A stretch of DNA of 64,000 nucleotides from positions 387,957 to 451,956 of the forward strand of contig NZ_MKFI01000008.1 in the NCBI RefSeq assembly GCF_001982635.1, written 5' to 3'. A program made the translations under genes and the position numbers. Each line of letters opens with the position of its first letter. Within the stretch, counting starts at the first letter, position 1. A model generated the notes under the pieces. The model was not told the origin of the DNA. It did no database searches and saw only the letters and a list, made by a program, of their open reading frames with translations. Source of the DNA: Bradyrhizobium mercantei (GTDB lineage: Bacteria > Pseudomonadota > Alphaproteobacteria > Rhizobiales > Xanthobacteraceae). Below are positions 1-9,157 of the stretch, piece by piece.

Positions 1-189
1 CCCACCCAAGGCTATCTGCGCGGCGTCGCAGATGTCGGCCACGGCGACAGCGCGCATTCGCGCGAGCTCGGCATCACCGCGTCGGAATGGTCGTTCGGTC
101 CTACAAGTTTTGGCGGCGAGACCAATTTCCACCCCGGATATCGCGAGTGGCGCAGGCTGTTGCAGCACGCCGCGGGGGAGACGGCGTGA
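1..189 (+). CDS. Ring-hydroxylating dioxygenase alpha subunit, C-terminal fragment
   Basis: This is the last 62 codons of a gene entering from the left edge, in frame 1 and ending at TGA 187-189. The visible peptide (for example ASEWSFGPTSFGGETNFHPG followed by YREWRRLL) resembles the C-terminal tail of Rieske non-heme-iron oxygenase large subunits. These bind substrate and iron and insert O2 into an aromatic ring. The stop overlaps the ATG of the beta subunit gene (ATGA), which strongly supports the identification. The Rieske and catalytic iron motifs lie outside the window, so substrate class cannot be judged. Confidence 0.72.
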   Translation, partial: PTQGYLRGVADVGHGDSAHSRELGITASEWSFGPTSFGGETNFHPGYREWRRLLQHAAGETA

Positions 190-704
190 TGACAGCCAAC
201 ACAATCAAGCAAGCGGATGCCCACGCGGTCGCCGCCGCGATCATCTTCCGCGAAGCCCGCCTGCTCGACACCGGCGAATGGGCCGATTGGGTCGCGATGT
301 ACAGCGAGGATGCCGTCTATTGGGTGCCGGCATGGCTCGACGAGTACACCACGACCAGCGATCCCGATACGCAGGTCTCGTTGCTCTACCACGATGCGCG
401 GCGCGGGCTGGAGGAGCGGATCGCGCGCATCGAGTCGCGCAAATCGATCACCGCGCTGCCGCTGCCGCGCACCGTGCATCAGATCTCGAACCTGGAGGCG
501 ACCGAGACCGGACCTGACCAGATCATCTGTCACTCGGTGTTCTCGGTCCATGTCTACGACCCACGCGTGGCCAGGGAGCATCTGCGTCACGGGCGCTATC
601 AGCACACGCTGAGACGTGAAGGCGACACCTGGAAGATCGCGCGCAAGGTCATCACGCTGGTCAATGACCGGATTCCGACCGTGCTCGATTTCTACAGCAT
701 TTGA
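189..704 (+). CDS. Aromatic-ring-hydroxylating dioxygenase beta subunit
   Basis: A 171-aa protein of the small-subunit family of Rieske dioxygenases (NTF2/SnoaL-like cone fold), usual length about 160-180 aa. Family-like features are the early ARLLDTGEWADWVAMYSED segment (residues about 23-41), a central RIESR stretch, and the C-terminal segment ending DFYSI. The subunit is structural and supports the alpha3beta3 hexamer. The ATG at 189 overlaps the stop of the alpha gene, which is a better start than the upstream GTG in the same frame. A Rieske ferredoxin follows at once, so this is a multicomponent oxygenase operon. The actual substrate (benzoate-, anthranilate- or phenylpropionate-like) cannot be told from this subunit. 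Confidence 0.88.
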   Translation: MTANTIKQADAHAVAAAIIFREARLLDTGEWADWVAMYSEDAVYWVPAWLDEYTTTSDPDTQVSLLYHDARRGLEERIARIESRKSITALPLPRTVHQISNLEATETGPDQIICHSVFSVHVYDPRVAREHLRHGRYQHTLRREGDTWKIARKVITLVNDRIPTVLDFYSI

Positions 705-712
705 GAGGGCAC

Positions 713-1036
713 ATGGCGGATGAAGGAACCTGGCACGACGGTGCCGCACTGAGCGCACTGAACGAAGGCGAGCCGTACGGCATCGAGATCGGCCGTCACC
801 ACATCGCGCTCTATCGCGTCGGCACTGAGTACTACGCCACGAGCAATATCTGCACGCACGCGGAGGCGCTGCTGTCCGACGGCATGCTGGACGGCTGCGA
901 GATCGAATGCCCGCTGCATATGGGCCGCTTCGACATCCGAACCGGCGAGGCGCTGACCAATCCGGTCGAGATCGACATCCAGACCTATCCCGTGCGGGTC
1001 ACAGGCGACAGGCTGGAAGTCTGCCTGCCTGCATAA
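713..1036 (+). CDS. Rieske [2Fe-2S] ferredoxin component of dioxygenase
   Basis: A 107-aa soluble ferredoxin that would pass electrons to the oxygenase alpha subunit. The two Rieske ligand boxes are present: Cys47-Thr-His49 and Cys66-Pro-Leu-His69. Length matches NirD/BphF-type ferredoxins. ATG 713 is preceded by GAGAGG at 704-709; a TTG at 701 overlapping the previous stop is an alternative start. No ferredoxin reductase gene is visible downstream, so a reductase must lie upstream of the window or be supplied from elsewhere. Confidence 0.9.
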   Translation: MADEGTWHDGAALSALNEGEPYGIEIGRHHIALYRVGTEYYATSNICTHAEALLSDGMLDGCEIECPLHMGRFDIRTGEALTNPVEIDIQTYPVRVTGDRLEVCLPA

Positions 1037-1074
1037 AGCAACCATCAAATAATCAAAAATCGGGGGAAACAGGA

Positions 1075-2388
1075 ATGACCGAAGTCGTGATGGACAAGGC
1101 GGCGATAACGACCGCCGATGCGGAGATCGAACGCACCACGATCCGCAAGGTCGCGCTGCGCCTGATGTGGTTCGTGATGGCGATGTACTTCCTCGCCATT
1201 CTCGACCGCGGAAACATCTCCTTTGCCGCGCTGCAGATGAACAAGGAGCTCGGGCTCAATGCCGAGATGTTCGGCATCGCGGTCGGGATCATGTACTTCA
1301 CCTATTCCATCTTCGAGATCCCGAGCAATCTCATCCTCAGCAAATACGGTGCGCGGGTCACGCTGACGCGGATCGCGATCCTGTGGGGCATCGCCACGGT
1401 GCTGATGGCCTTCACCCAGGGGCCGCTGAGCCTCTATGCATTCCGCGGCTTCCTCGGGTTTGCCGAGTCCGGCCTGTTTCCCGGCGTGATGCTGCTGCTC
1501 AGCCTGTGGTTTCCGTTCAGCTATCGCGCCCGCTACAACGCGATGTTCAACTATGCGGTGCCGATCTCCTACATCTTCGCCTCGCTGATCTCCGGCGCGA
1601 TCCTCGAGCTCAATGGAGTGTTCGGGATTTCGGGCTGGAAATGGCTGTTCATCCTCGAAGGCGTGCCGCCCATCATTCTCGGCATCGTCGGCATCTTCTA
1701 CCTGACCGACCGCCCGCAGCAGGCGAGCTGGCTGTCGACGGCGCAGCGCAACTGGCTGACCGGCGCGCTCGAGCGCGACGCCAAGGCAACCGGCGTGGTG
1801 CACGCCGAGGGCGTGCTCCGGACCATCACCAAGCCGATGGTGCTGCTGTTCGGCCTGTGCAATTTCGGCCTGTTCTGCGGGCTGGCGTCGCTGTTCCCCT
1901 GGCTGCCGCAGATCATCAAGTCGTTCGGCCTGCCGAACTCGCAGGTCGGCTTCGTGACCGCGATCCCGCCGGTCGCCGGCCTGATCGGCATGATCGCATT
2001 GTCGCGGCATTCCGATCATGTCGGCGAGCGCTTCTATTATGCGGCCACGACCTTCGTGATCGCAGCCGCAGGCTTTGCCATCGCCGCCTTTTCGACGTCG
2101 CCAGTCTGGATCATCATCGGATTCATGGTCGCCAATGTCGGCGTCTATGGTACGCAGGCGGTGTTCTGGACCATCCCGCAGTCCTACATGTCGCGGCAGA
2201 GCGCGCCGGGCGCGATCGGCCTGGTCAGCACGATCGGCAGCATCGGGGGTGCGACGATCCCGATCGTGATCGGACGCGCCAAGGACGCCTCGGGCAGTTT
2301 CACCATCGGATTCCTCGTGGTAACAGGCGTTCTCCTCCTCGCGGCGGTCATGGTCCTGATCGCCCGCTCTCAACTCGTGAAAGAATGA
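1075..2388 (+). CDS. MFS transporter, anion:cation symporter (ACS) family
   Basis: A 437-aa inner-membrane carrier with about 12 hydrophobic segments. The first membrane segment carries ILDRGNISFAALQMNKELGL-like sequence, the hallmark of the ACS family, whose members import organic acids such as phthalate, tartrate or hydroxybenzoates by proton symport. The ATG at 1075 follows a GGGGGAAACAGGA ribosome site. It lies 38 bp after the ferredoxin gene and its stop overlaps the MarR gene (ATGA), so it probably imports the aromatic acid used by the dioxygenase. Substrate assignment is inference. Confidence 0.87.
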   Translation: MTEVVMDKAAITTADAEIERTTIRKVALRLMWFVMAMYFLAILDRGNISFAALQMNKELGLNAEMFGIAVGIMYFTYSIFEIPSNLILSKYGARVTLTRIAILWGIATVLMAFTQGPLSLYAFRGFLGFAESGLFPGVMLLLSLWFPFSYRARYNAMFNYAVPISYIFASLISGAILELNGVFGISGWKWLFILEGVPPIILGIVGIFYLTDRPQQASWLSTAQRNWLTGALERDAKATGVVHAEGVLRTITKPMVLLFGLCNFGLFCGLASLFPWLPQIIKSFGLPNSQVGFVTAIPPVAGLIGMIALSRHSDHVGERFYYAATTFVIAAAGFAIAAFSTSPVWIIIGFMVANVGVYGTQAVFWTIPQSYMSRQSAPGAIGLVSTIGSIGGATIPIVIGRAKDASGSFTIGFLVVTGVLLLAAVMVLIARSQLVKE

Positions 2389-2978
2389 AAAGCCGGACTG
2401 CATCAAGCCGTACCAAGGCCCCTGCCCCGCGCCGCGCCCCCAAGGAGGACGCGCGCTCCGAACTGGTGATCGATTTCGAACGTTACGTGCCGACAGTGCT
2501 CTCGAGCCTGGTCGCAAAACTGCGCGCCAATGCCAATGCGTTCTTCCCGCAGGCCTACGGCGTGTCGCTCGCGGAATGGCGGGTGCTGTCCTTCCTCAGG
2601 GAGCACGAGCCCGCCAGCGCCTACGACATCTGGACCAACGCGCAGCTCGACAAGGCCGTCGTCAGCCGCGAGACAACGTCGCTGAAGAAGAAGGGACTGA
2701 TCGAGCTGACGCCGGTCAGAGGCAGCGCCCGGAACCGGAGCGAGATCCGCCTGACGGCCCAGGGCGTCGCACTGCTCGACCGCAGCCTCGACGAAATCCT
2801 GCGCCGGCACAGCAACCTCACGGCCGGCCTCGACGCCAAGGCGCTGGATGCCTTCTTCCGTGTCGTCGATCACATCGAGCGCCGCATTCCGCACATGGCG
2901 GATCAGTCCGAACTTGCCGCACCGGCCCATGCGCCGGTCAAACGCATCGCGAAGCGGCGACCGCCGAGGGACGCCTGA
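2385..2978 (+). CDS. MarR-family transcriptional regulator
   Basis: A 197-aa winged-helix regulator. The core runs from about residue 25 to 160 and includes YGVSLAEWRVLSFLREHEP, a recognition region (LDKAVVSRETTSLKKKGLIE) and the wing (GSARNRSEIRLTAQG). A basic N-terminus and a basic C-terminal tail flank it. Its ATG at 2385 overlaps the stop of the MFS gene by 4 bp. Location at the end of the dioxygenase/transport operon suggests that it senses the aromatic substrate and controls this operon; that role is inferred. Confidence 0.85.
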   Translation: MKSRTASSRTKAPAPRRAPKEDARSELVIDFERYVPTVLSSLVAKLRANANAFFPQAYGVSLAEWRVLSFLREHEPASAYDIWTNAQLDKAVVSRETTSLKKKGLIELTPVRGSARNRSEIRLTAQGVALLDRSLDEILRRHSNLTAGLDAKALDAFFRVVDHIERRIPHMADQSELAAPAHAPVKRIAKRRPPRDA

Positions 2979-3125
2979 AAGCGGCAGGCCGCCAAGACGG
3001 CGAACGCGCAGATCGAAATACGAGTCACGTGGCGGTGAGTGCACGACGGAACCGGGCGCAATTTATGTTTCAGTAAGCAAGTTGCAGCTAGGATCGATCA
3101 GTGCGTTGCGTATGGGAGACTTCCA

Positions 3126-3407
3126 GTGATCGACTTTGACGAACTTCGTAGTATCGCCGCGGATGTTCGTATCTTCATCGACGCATCGGAAGACAAGGGC
3201 GGTGCCCTCAAGGCCATCGTCGATGCCTATGACGTCGTTCTCGGCATCTTCCCGGCCGGCCCTGGCATGGATCTCCACGTGGTCAAGGGCAACGAGGTCC
3301 TCAATCACATCGCGCAGACCCAGGCGTCATCGGGCTTCACCCACACCGCCATCGCATTCCAGACCCGCGAACAGGCTGTGGCGCTTGAGCAACTGATGGC
3401 GGCCTAA
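3126..3407 (+). CDS. Hypothetical protein (93 aa)
   Basis: A short acidic protein of 93 aa that I do not recognise. GTG 3126 is chosen as start because GGGAGA at 3114-3119 is well spaced and the encoded protein then begins MIDFDELRSIAADVR. Predicted pattern is alternating helix and strand without membrane segment or cysteine motif. It stands alone between the MarR gene and the AraC gene. Codon use looks like that of the neighbours, so it is probably a real gene. Confidence 0.6.
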   Translation: MIDFDELRSIAADVRIFIDASEDKGGALKAIVDAYDVVLGIFPAGPGMDLHVVKGNEVLNHIAQTQASSGFTHTAIAFQTREQAVALEQLMAA

Positions 3408-3584
3408 CCACCGGGCGGCGCGCGTCCGGCGGCGCTGATCCGTCAACCGTGCTTCCCTTTTCCGCCTGCCGTGATCCGTACGCGTGCAGCGATCTCGCCA
3501 CGCGAAACAAATCGGCCTACCCAATTGTCGCAGCTGAGCTAAATCAGTTGGTCTCGCCGGACCAATCACGCTACAGTTGCGGGC

Positions 3585-4538
3585 GTGGGTCAGCACCTGA
3601 CGGTCAACACCGGCGAACTTGACGGCTTCGAGGGACTCCACCAGGCCGTCAAGGGATCGCATGTCGAAGTCATGCAGCTTGAGCGCGGCAAGCTGCGCGG
3701 CACGTTGTCCCATGTCGGCATCGGCGATTTTTCGCTGAGCATCGGCGCCTTCAATGTCGGGGTCCGGACCCAGCGCATCTCGACCGACCCCAAATTGATC
3801 ATCGGAATGCTGCTGAATGCGACCGATCGCGTCACGCATTGGGCATTCGACATGCAGCCGGCCGACGTGCTGGTGATTCCGCCATCGGTCGAGCATGACG
3901 GGGTCTTTCACAAGGCCTCCTCCTACGCGGCGATTCGCTTCGACATGGCCGACCTGCCCGCCGTGTTCGGCGGCGAGCCGCGGCTCGCCGATGCCGAGAC
4001 CTGGAACGCGAAGAACCATTATCGCGCCGACCCATCGATCGGCATGAGCGCCGCGGACCGGCTGCCGCAGATCGTCTCGCATCTCGCCCGGTATCCGGAC
4101 GCGCTGTCGGACGCGTCGGCCGAATTCTGGAAGCGCGCGATCATCGACTGCGTGACGGCGACGGTCGTCACGTCGCTGCCGCCCGACGGCTCGAGCTATC
4201 TGCCGTCGGCGATGAAACTGGTGGGCCACGTCGAGGATTATCTGCGCGCAGCGGGCAGCCGCCCGGTCCATGTCTCGGAAATCTGCACCGAGCTACGGCT
4301 GTCGCGACGCAGCCTGCACCGCGCGTTCCACGAGGTGTTCGGCGTCGGCCCGGTGACGTTCCTGCGTTACAAGCGGCTCTGCACGGTCCGCTCGATCCTA
4401 CGCGAAAGCACGCCGGACCAGACCACCGTCTCCAAGGTCGCGCTCGAACAGGGCTTCATCGAGCTCGGGCGCTTCTCGCAATATTACCGCGCGATGTTCG
4501 GAGAATACCCTTCGCAGACGCTCGGCTACACCGTTTGA
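3585..4538 (+). CDS. AraC-family transcriptional regulator
   Basis: A 317-aa protein with an N-terminal cupin-like sensing half (residues 1 to about 190) and a C-terminal AraC/XylS DNA-binding domain (about 215-317). The latter has two helix-turn-helix units: VHVSEICTELRLSRRSLHRAF, then the region ending FIELGRFSQYYRAMFGEYPS, the standard AraC signature. The GTG at 3585 is used; its ribosome site is weak and a later start is possible. It is monocistronic and could regulate the upstream dioxygenase operon or a distant target. Confidence 0.87.
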   Translation: MGQHLTVNTGELDGFEGLHQAVKGSHVEVMQLERGKLRGTLSHVGIGDFSLSIGAFNVGVRTQRISTDPKLIIGMLLNATDRVTHWAFDMQPADVLVIPPSVEHDGVFHKASSYAAIRFDMADLPAVFGGEPRLADAETWNAKNHYRADPSIGMSAADRLPQIVSHLARYPDALSDASAEFWKRAIIDCVTATVVTSLPPDGSSYLPSAMKLVGHVEDYLRAAGSRPVHVSEICTELRLSRRSLHRAFHEVFGVGPVTFLRYKRLCTVRSILRESTPDQTTVSKVALEQGFIELGRFSQYYRAMFGEYPSQTLGYTV

Positions 4539-4567
4539 AGCGAAGCGGCCGCGGCGCTCGCACAAAC

Positions 4568-5434
4568 TCATTTCGCCCGCCCCGGATCGCCATTGCCAGA
4601 CAACACCTGCGCAGCGCCGCCGACGCCGCGGCGGAAGGCTTCATCGAACGTGACGCCGCGGAACTGCCATTTGTAGTCCTTGCCCTGCCAGGCCATCTGC
4701 CATCGCGTCGCCCAGCCGAGATCATTGTCATCCCAGACCAGCCGTCCGATCAGCAGCGCCTGGCCGCCTTGCGGCGCGATGATCGAGGTCAGCTTCGCCG
4801 GCGGCTGCTTCAACAGCTCGGACGCGGTGACGTTGGCGCTCGTCAGCGCGGATGCGGCCGGCAGCACGACGCGCATGCCGCGCTTGCCGGCCGCGGCCGC
4901 GAGCGCGTCGCGCTGCAAATCGGACTGCGTGCCGTCCGATGTGACGATGGTGTCCTTCGGACCGTGCTGCATCTCGACGAAGACGCCGAGCACCGGGCGC
5001 TCCGACCGCCACGGCTCGAGACCGAGCTTGGCGAGAATGCCGTCGATCTTATTGTCGTCGAAGGCGACCGTGAGGTCGTAGGGCCGGTCGCGGGTACCCT
5101 GCTCGTCGTGATGCGGCTTGCCGGCATATTGATCGTGATAGTCGAAACTGCTGACGAACTCCTTGGCCTTCGATTTGTATGCGGCAAGCCGGCGGTCGCT
5201 CGCCAGCGCGGGCTGACCGGAGACCTTGATCAGGACATCCTCCAGGCATGCAGCGAAGCCGATGATGCGGTTCGGCTCGCCCTGGCCGGTGACGACGGTC
5301 TGCGCACGGTAGAGGCTCTCGTCCGCCGCCATCGCACCATCACAACAGATCAACGCAGCCGCAAGCAGCGCGCGAACCACGCCGCGTGCACGCATGGCAA
5401 TCAGATTGTGCTTCCTCTCAAGCAAGGCAGCCAT
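4568..5434 (-). CDS. DUF2066-family exported protein
   Basis: A 288-aa protein with an N-terminal hydrophobic signal region (residues about 14-37, ending AMA) and a body resembling DUF2066 proteins, of unknown function. Typical segments are the start of the mature part (ESLYRAQTVVTGQGEPNR) and DLTVAFDDNKIDGILAKLGL. The ATG at 5434 has a perfect GGAGG five bases upstream; a GTG two codons earlier is an alternative. It converges on the AraC gene, with only 29 bp between stops, and is divergent from the dehydrogenase gene. Probably periplasmic or membrane-anchored. Confidence 0.72.
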   Translation of the reverse strand: MAALLERKHNLIAMRARGVVRALLAAALICCDGAMAADESLYRAQTVVTGQGEPNRIIGFAACLEDVLIKVSGQPALASDRRLAAYKSKAKEFVSSFDYHDQYAGKPHHDEQGTRDRPYDLTVAFDDNKIDGILAKLGLEPWRSERPVLGVFVEMQHGPKDTIVTSDGTQSDLQRDALAAAAGKRGMRVVLPAASALTSANVTASELLKQPPAKLTSIIAPQGGQALLIGRLVWDDNDLGWATRWQMAWQGKDYKWQFRGVTFDEAFRRGVGGAAQVLSGNGDPGRAK

Positions 5435-5633
5435 CGTCACCTCCGCTCGGTCACTTCATTGACGGCACAGATTGACGGTATTTCCCGGTAGCGCCAGCCT
5501 GTTCGGACATGGGCACCATTCCATCGGCCGCGCTGCGCGCTATGGCCACGCGCGGCAAGCCTGACATATGCTCGGCGCATGTGCGGCGGCGCCGAGGGCG
5601 TTGCCCAAAACGAGAACACCGAGGAGACGTCCC

Positions 5634-6647
5634 GTGAAATGCTATGAGTTGCAAGGCCCCGGCGGCGTCGACGCGCTTGCGCTGGTCGACAAGCCGGTTC
5701 CGCAGGCCGGCCCCGGCGAAGTCCTGGTGCGGCTGAAGGCGGCGACGCTGAACTATCGCGACCTGCTCACGGTCAAGGGCGGTTACGGCTCGCGCCAGAA
5801 ATTTCCGCTGGTACCGGTCTCCGACGGTGCCGGAATCGTCGAGTCGGTCGGCCCCGGAGTGAGAAGTTTCGCGCCCGGCGATCGCGTGATCGGCAGCTTC
5901 TTCGAAAGCTGGATCGGCGGCGAGCCGAGCGAGGCGCGGATGCGCGCGGCACTCGGCGGCAGCGTCGACGGCGTTCTGACCGAGTACCGGGTGTTCCCGG
6001 CGCACGCGCTGGTGCGCACGCCGGACCATCTCAGCGACATCGAGGCCGCGGCACTGCCATGCGCCGGCCTCACGGCGTGGAGCGCGGTGGTCAAGCTCGG
6101 CGACCTCAAGCCGGGGCAGACGGTGCTGACCCAGGGCACCGGCGGCGTCTCGCTGTTCGCGCTGCAATTCGCCAAGATGTGCGGCGCCCGCGTCATCGCG
6201 ACCTCGTCCAGCGATGCCAAGATCGCGCGGCTGAAGCAGCTCGGCGCCGACGTCACGCTGAACTACAAGACCACGCCCGACTGGGGCAAGAAAGCACGCG
6301 AGCTGACCGGGCGCGGCGTCGATCTCGTCGTCGAGGTCGGCGGCGTCGGCACGCTGAACGAGTCGATCCGCGCGACGAAAATCGGCGGCACCATCGCCTT
6401 CATCGGCGTGCTCGCCGGCCCTGCCTCGTCCGACTCGCGGCTGCCGCTGATGGTGATGCAGCAGCAGCGGCTGCAAGGCGTCACCGTCGGCTCGATCGAG
6501 GACCTGCAGGCGCTGTGCGACGGCATCAGCGTGCACGGCGTCAAGCCCGTGATCGACAAGGTGTTCGCCTTCGACCAGGTCAAGGACGCGTTCGCCCACA
6601 TGGCGAGCGGCGCGCATTTCGGCAAGGTCGCGATTGCGATCGGCTGA
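5634..6647 (+). CDS. NADPH:quinone reductase-like MDR dehydrogenase
   Basis: A 337-aa medium-chain dehydrogenase/reductase. It has the GroES-like N-terminal half (residues 1-125, with LNYRDLLTVKG) and a Rossmann NAD(P) half (about 130-335) with TQGTGGVSLFALQFAK. The quinone-oxidoreductase subgroup lacks catalytic and structural zinc; no structural four-cysteine cluster is seen here, which fits. The GTG at 5634 follows GAGGAGA (5621-5627). The gene is monocistronic and converges on the enoyl-CoA hydratase gene. Physiological substrate is not evident. Confidence 0.85.
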   Translation: MKCYELQGPGGVDALALVDKPVPQAGPGEVLVRLKAATLNYRDLLTVKGGYGSRQKFPLVPVSDGAGIVESVGPGVRSFAPGDRVIGSFFESWIGGEPSEARMRAALGGSVDGVLTEYRVFPAHALVRTPDHLSDIEAAALPCAGLTAWSAVVKLGDLKPGQTVLTQGTGGVSLFALQFAKMCGARVIATSSSDAKIARLKQLGADVTLNYKTTPDWGKKARELTGRGVDLVVEVGGVGTLNESIRATKIGGTIAFIGVLAGPASSDSRLPLMVMQQQRLQGVTVGSIEDLQALCDGISVHGVKPVIDKVFAFDQVKDAFAHMASGAHFGKVAIAIG

Positions 6648-6665
6648 CGTACACCACAGCAAGGC

Positions 6666-7439
6666 CTAGCGCCCCGTGAACTGGGCCTTGCGCTTCTCGA
6701 CGAAGGCCTGCCGGCCTTCCTTCGCGTCGGCACTTTCGCGGATCACCTGCTGCAGCTCGATCTCGCGGCGGAACTGATCGGCGTAGCTCGCATGCTCGCT
6801 CTCCTCGAGCAGCTGCCGCGTCGCGACCAGCGCGCGCGTCGGGCCATCGGCCAATCGGGCGGCGAGCGCCTTCGCCTCGTCGAGCAGCCTTGCATCGTCG
6901 ACGACGTCGCGCACCAGCCCCCACTCCTTGGCCCGCTCGGCCGGCAGCGGCTCGTTCAGCAGCATCAGGTCGAGTGCGCGCTGGCGGCCGACCAGCCGCG
7001 GCAACAGCCAGGTCGAGCCGAGATCGGGCACCAGGCCGATCCGGCTGAACACCTGGATGAAGCTCGCCGAACGCGCGGCCAAAATCATATCGCCGGACAT
7101 CGCGAGGCTGAAGCCGCCGCCGGCGGCAACGCCATTGACCGCCACCACGACCGGCATGCGGCATTCGCGCAAGGCCTGCATCGCCGGCCAGTAATGCCGC
7201 ATCACGCCGGTGTAGATGTTGTCGCCGAGCGACTGGAACGCCTTGAGGTTCTGCCCGGAGCAGAAGCCGCGCCCCTCCCCGGTCAGCACCAGCGCGCGGA
7301 TGCCGGGATCGTGGCTCATCTCGCCGACGGCCTGCGCAAGATCGCCGAGCAGGTCCGGCGTCATCGCGTTCAGGCTGGCGGGATCATTCAACGTCAGGAT
7401 GCCGACCTTGCCGTCCCGTTCGCGCTTCACACCGCTCAT
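6666..7439 (-). CDS. Enoyl-CoA hydratase/isomerase family protein
   Basis: A 257-aa crotonase-fold protein of usual length. The oxyanion-hole segments are visible: GRGFCSGQNLKAF (about residues 56-68) and the NGVAAGGGFSLAMSGD turn (about 103-118). The sequence resembles the PaaG/PaaB-type hydratase-isomerases of aromatic-CoA degradation more than FadB. In the catalytic region (FSRIGLVPDLGSTWLLPRL) the aspartate of GLVPDLG matches the isomerase-type acid. It is divergent from the gamma-glutamyltransferase gene with 104 bp between starts. Confidence 0.87.
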   Translation of the reverse strand: MSGVKRERDGKVGILTLNDPASLNAMTPDLLGDLAQAVGEMSHDPGIRALVLTGEGRGFCSGQNLKAFQSLGDNIYTGVMRHYWPAMQALRECRMPVVVAVNGVAAGGGFSLAMSGDMILAARSASFIQVFSRIGLVPDLGSTWLLPRLVGRQRALDLMLLNEPLPAERAKEWGLVRDVVDDARLLDEAKALAARLADGPTRALVATRQLLEESEHASYADQFRREIELQQVIRESADAKEGRQAFVEKRKAQFTGR

Positions 7440-7543
7440 TTTCCGCTCCCTGAAATTGCTTCTTGTTGTTGCACTGACAGTGCCCTGCTTGGCATGCTAC
7501 GCCAACGTGACCCGCCCGCAACAAGAACAGCGAAAGCAACGCC

Positions 7544-9133
7544 ATGTCCGACCAGTTCTCCAACTCGCAAGTGATCCGCAAGCCGGCCGTCAGCGCCAAG
7601 GGCGGCATCGTCGCCGCGCAGTCGCGCAGGGCGGCCGAGGTCGGCGCAGAGGTATTGGCTGCGGGCGGCGATTGCGTCGATGCCGTGATTGCAACCACCT
7701 TTGCGCTTGGCGTGGTGGAGCCCTGGATGAGCGGCGCCGGCGGCGGTGGCGCGATGGTGCTGTATCGCGCCCGCGAGAACCGCGTCGAGGTGATCGACTA
7801 CGGCATGCGCGCCCCCGACGGCCTGCGCATCGAGGACTATCCGCTGACCGGCGGCGCGGCCTCCGACCTGTTCCCCTGGGCACGGGTCAAGGACGACCGC
7901 AACCTGCACGGTCCCGGCTCGATCGCGGTGCCCGGCGTCGTCGCGGGCATGGAGGAGGCGCATCGCTGCCACGCCAAAATGCCGTGGAAGGATTTGCTGG
8001 CGCCGAGCGTCAAGCTCGCCGCTGAAGGCCTGCTGGTCGATTGGTGGACCACCGCGATGATCGCAAGCTCCGCCGCCGATCTCAGGCGCTATCCCGCTAG
8101 CGCGGCGGCCTATCTGCAGGATGGCCTGCCGCCGAATGCGCAATGGGGCATCCGCTCGGTGGTCCGCATGCCGCAGGACAAGCTCAAGGCGACGATGGCG
8201 CAGCTCGCGGCCGCAGGCCCGCGCGATTTCTACGAGGGCGATCTGGCGCGCAGCATCGCCGACGATATCCAGGCCGCCGGCGGCGCGCTGTCGGCGCGCG
8301 ATCTCGCCGCCTTCCGCGCCCATCTGCGCGAGCCGCTGAAAATTCCCTATCGCGGCGGCACGGTCTATGCGACGCCGGAATTGACCGCGGGTCCGACCAT
8401 GGCGCGCACGCTCGGCCTGCTGCAAAAGGCGTTCGCGCCCGCGCAGGGCGGTCCGGATGCCGCGGCTTATGCCGCCTATGCCGAGGCGCTGCAAGCCGCC
8501 TATCGCGAGCGGCTGAAGGACATGGGCGATGTCGACGGCCGCCGCGCGCTCGGCGCGGAAGCGATCGCACCAAGCTGCACCACGCATTTCTCCGCGGTCG
8601 ACCGCGACGGCAACATGGCCGCGGTGACGCAGACGCTGCTGTCGACCTTTGGCTCCAAATTCGTGACGCCGAACACCGGGCTGACCATGAACAACGGCAT
8701 CATGTGGTTCGATCCGACGCAAGGCAATCCGAACTCGCTTGCGCCCGGCAAGCGCTGCCTGACCAACTACACGCCTGTCGTGGCGCAGGCCGCCGACGGC
8801 CGCACGCTGGCCGTGGGCGCATCCGGCGGCAGGCGTATCCTGCCGGCGATCTCGCAGCTTCTCTCCTTCGTGATGGATTTCGGCATGGATCTCGACGCCG
8901 CGATCCACCAGCCGCGGATCGACGCCAGCGAGGGCGCCGTGGTGATCGGCGATGTCCGCCTGCCCGCCAGCGTGCGCGAGGCGCTGCGCGGCCGCTTCGA
9001 CTTCGAGGAGGCCCGCATTCAGACCCTGCCGATGAAGTTCGCCTGCCCGAGCGTGGTGCTGCGCGAGGGCACCACCAACTCTGGCGCCACCGAGCCGTTC
9101 CAGCCCTGGAGCGACGCGGTGGCGGAGGGGTGA
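7544..9133 (+). CDS. Gamma-glutamyltransferase family protein
   Basis: A 529-aa N-terminal-nucleophile hydrolase homologue of the gamma-glutamyltranspeptidase family. The autoprocessing point and nucleophile are visible at Thr346-Thr347-His348 (CTTHFSAVDRDGN). The large-subunit region starts with GGIVAAQSRRAAEVGAEVLA, and the small subunit has GSGG-equivalent loop VGASGGRRILPAI. No signal peptide is apparent, unlike classical periplasmic GGT, so this may be a cytosolic acylase-type member. A downstream repeat region of about 500 bp separates it from the next gene. Confidence 0.86.
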   Translation: MSDQFSNSQVIRKPAVSAKGGIVAAQSRRAAEVGAEVLAAGGDCVDAVIATTFALGVVEPWMSGAGGGGAMVLYRARENRVEVIDYGMRAPDGLRIEDYPLTGGAASDLFPWARVKDDRNLHGPGSIAVPGVVAGMEEAHRCHAKMPWKDLLAPSVKLAAEGLLVDWWTTAMIASSAADLRRYPASAAAYLQDGLPPNAQWGIRSVVRMPQDKLKATMAQLAAAGPRDFYEGDLARSIADDIQAAGGALSARDLAAFRAHLREPLKIPYRGGTVYATPELTAGPTMARTLGLLQKAFAPAQGGPDAAAYAAYAEALQAAYRERLKDMGDVDGRRALGAEAIAPSCTTHFSAVDRDGNMAAVTQTLLSTFGSKFVTPNTGLTMNNGIMWFDPTQGNPNSLAPGKRCLTNYTPVVAQAADGRTLAVGASGGRRILPAISQLLSFVMDFGMDLDAAIHQPRIDASEGAVVIGDVRLPASVREALRGRFDFEEARIQTLPMKFACPSVVLREGTTNSGATEPFQPWSDAVAEG

Positions 9134-9157
9134 GTCAATCGCGGGCGCTCTCCATTC

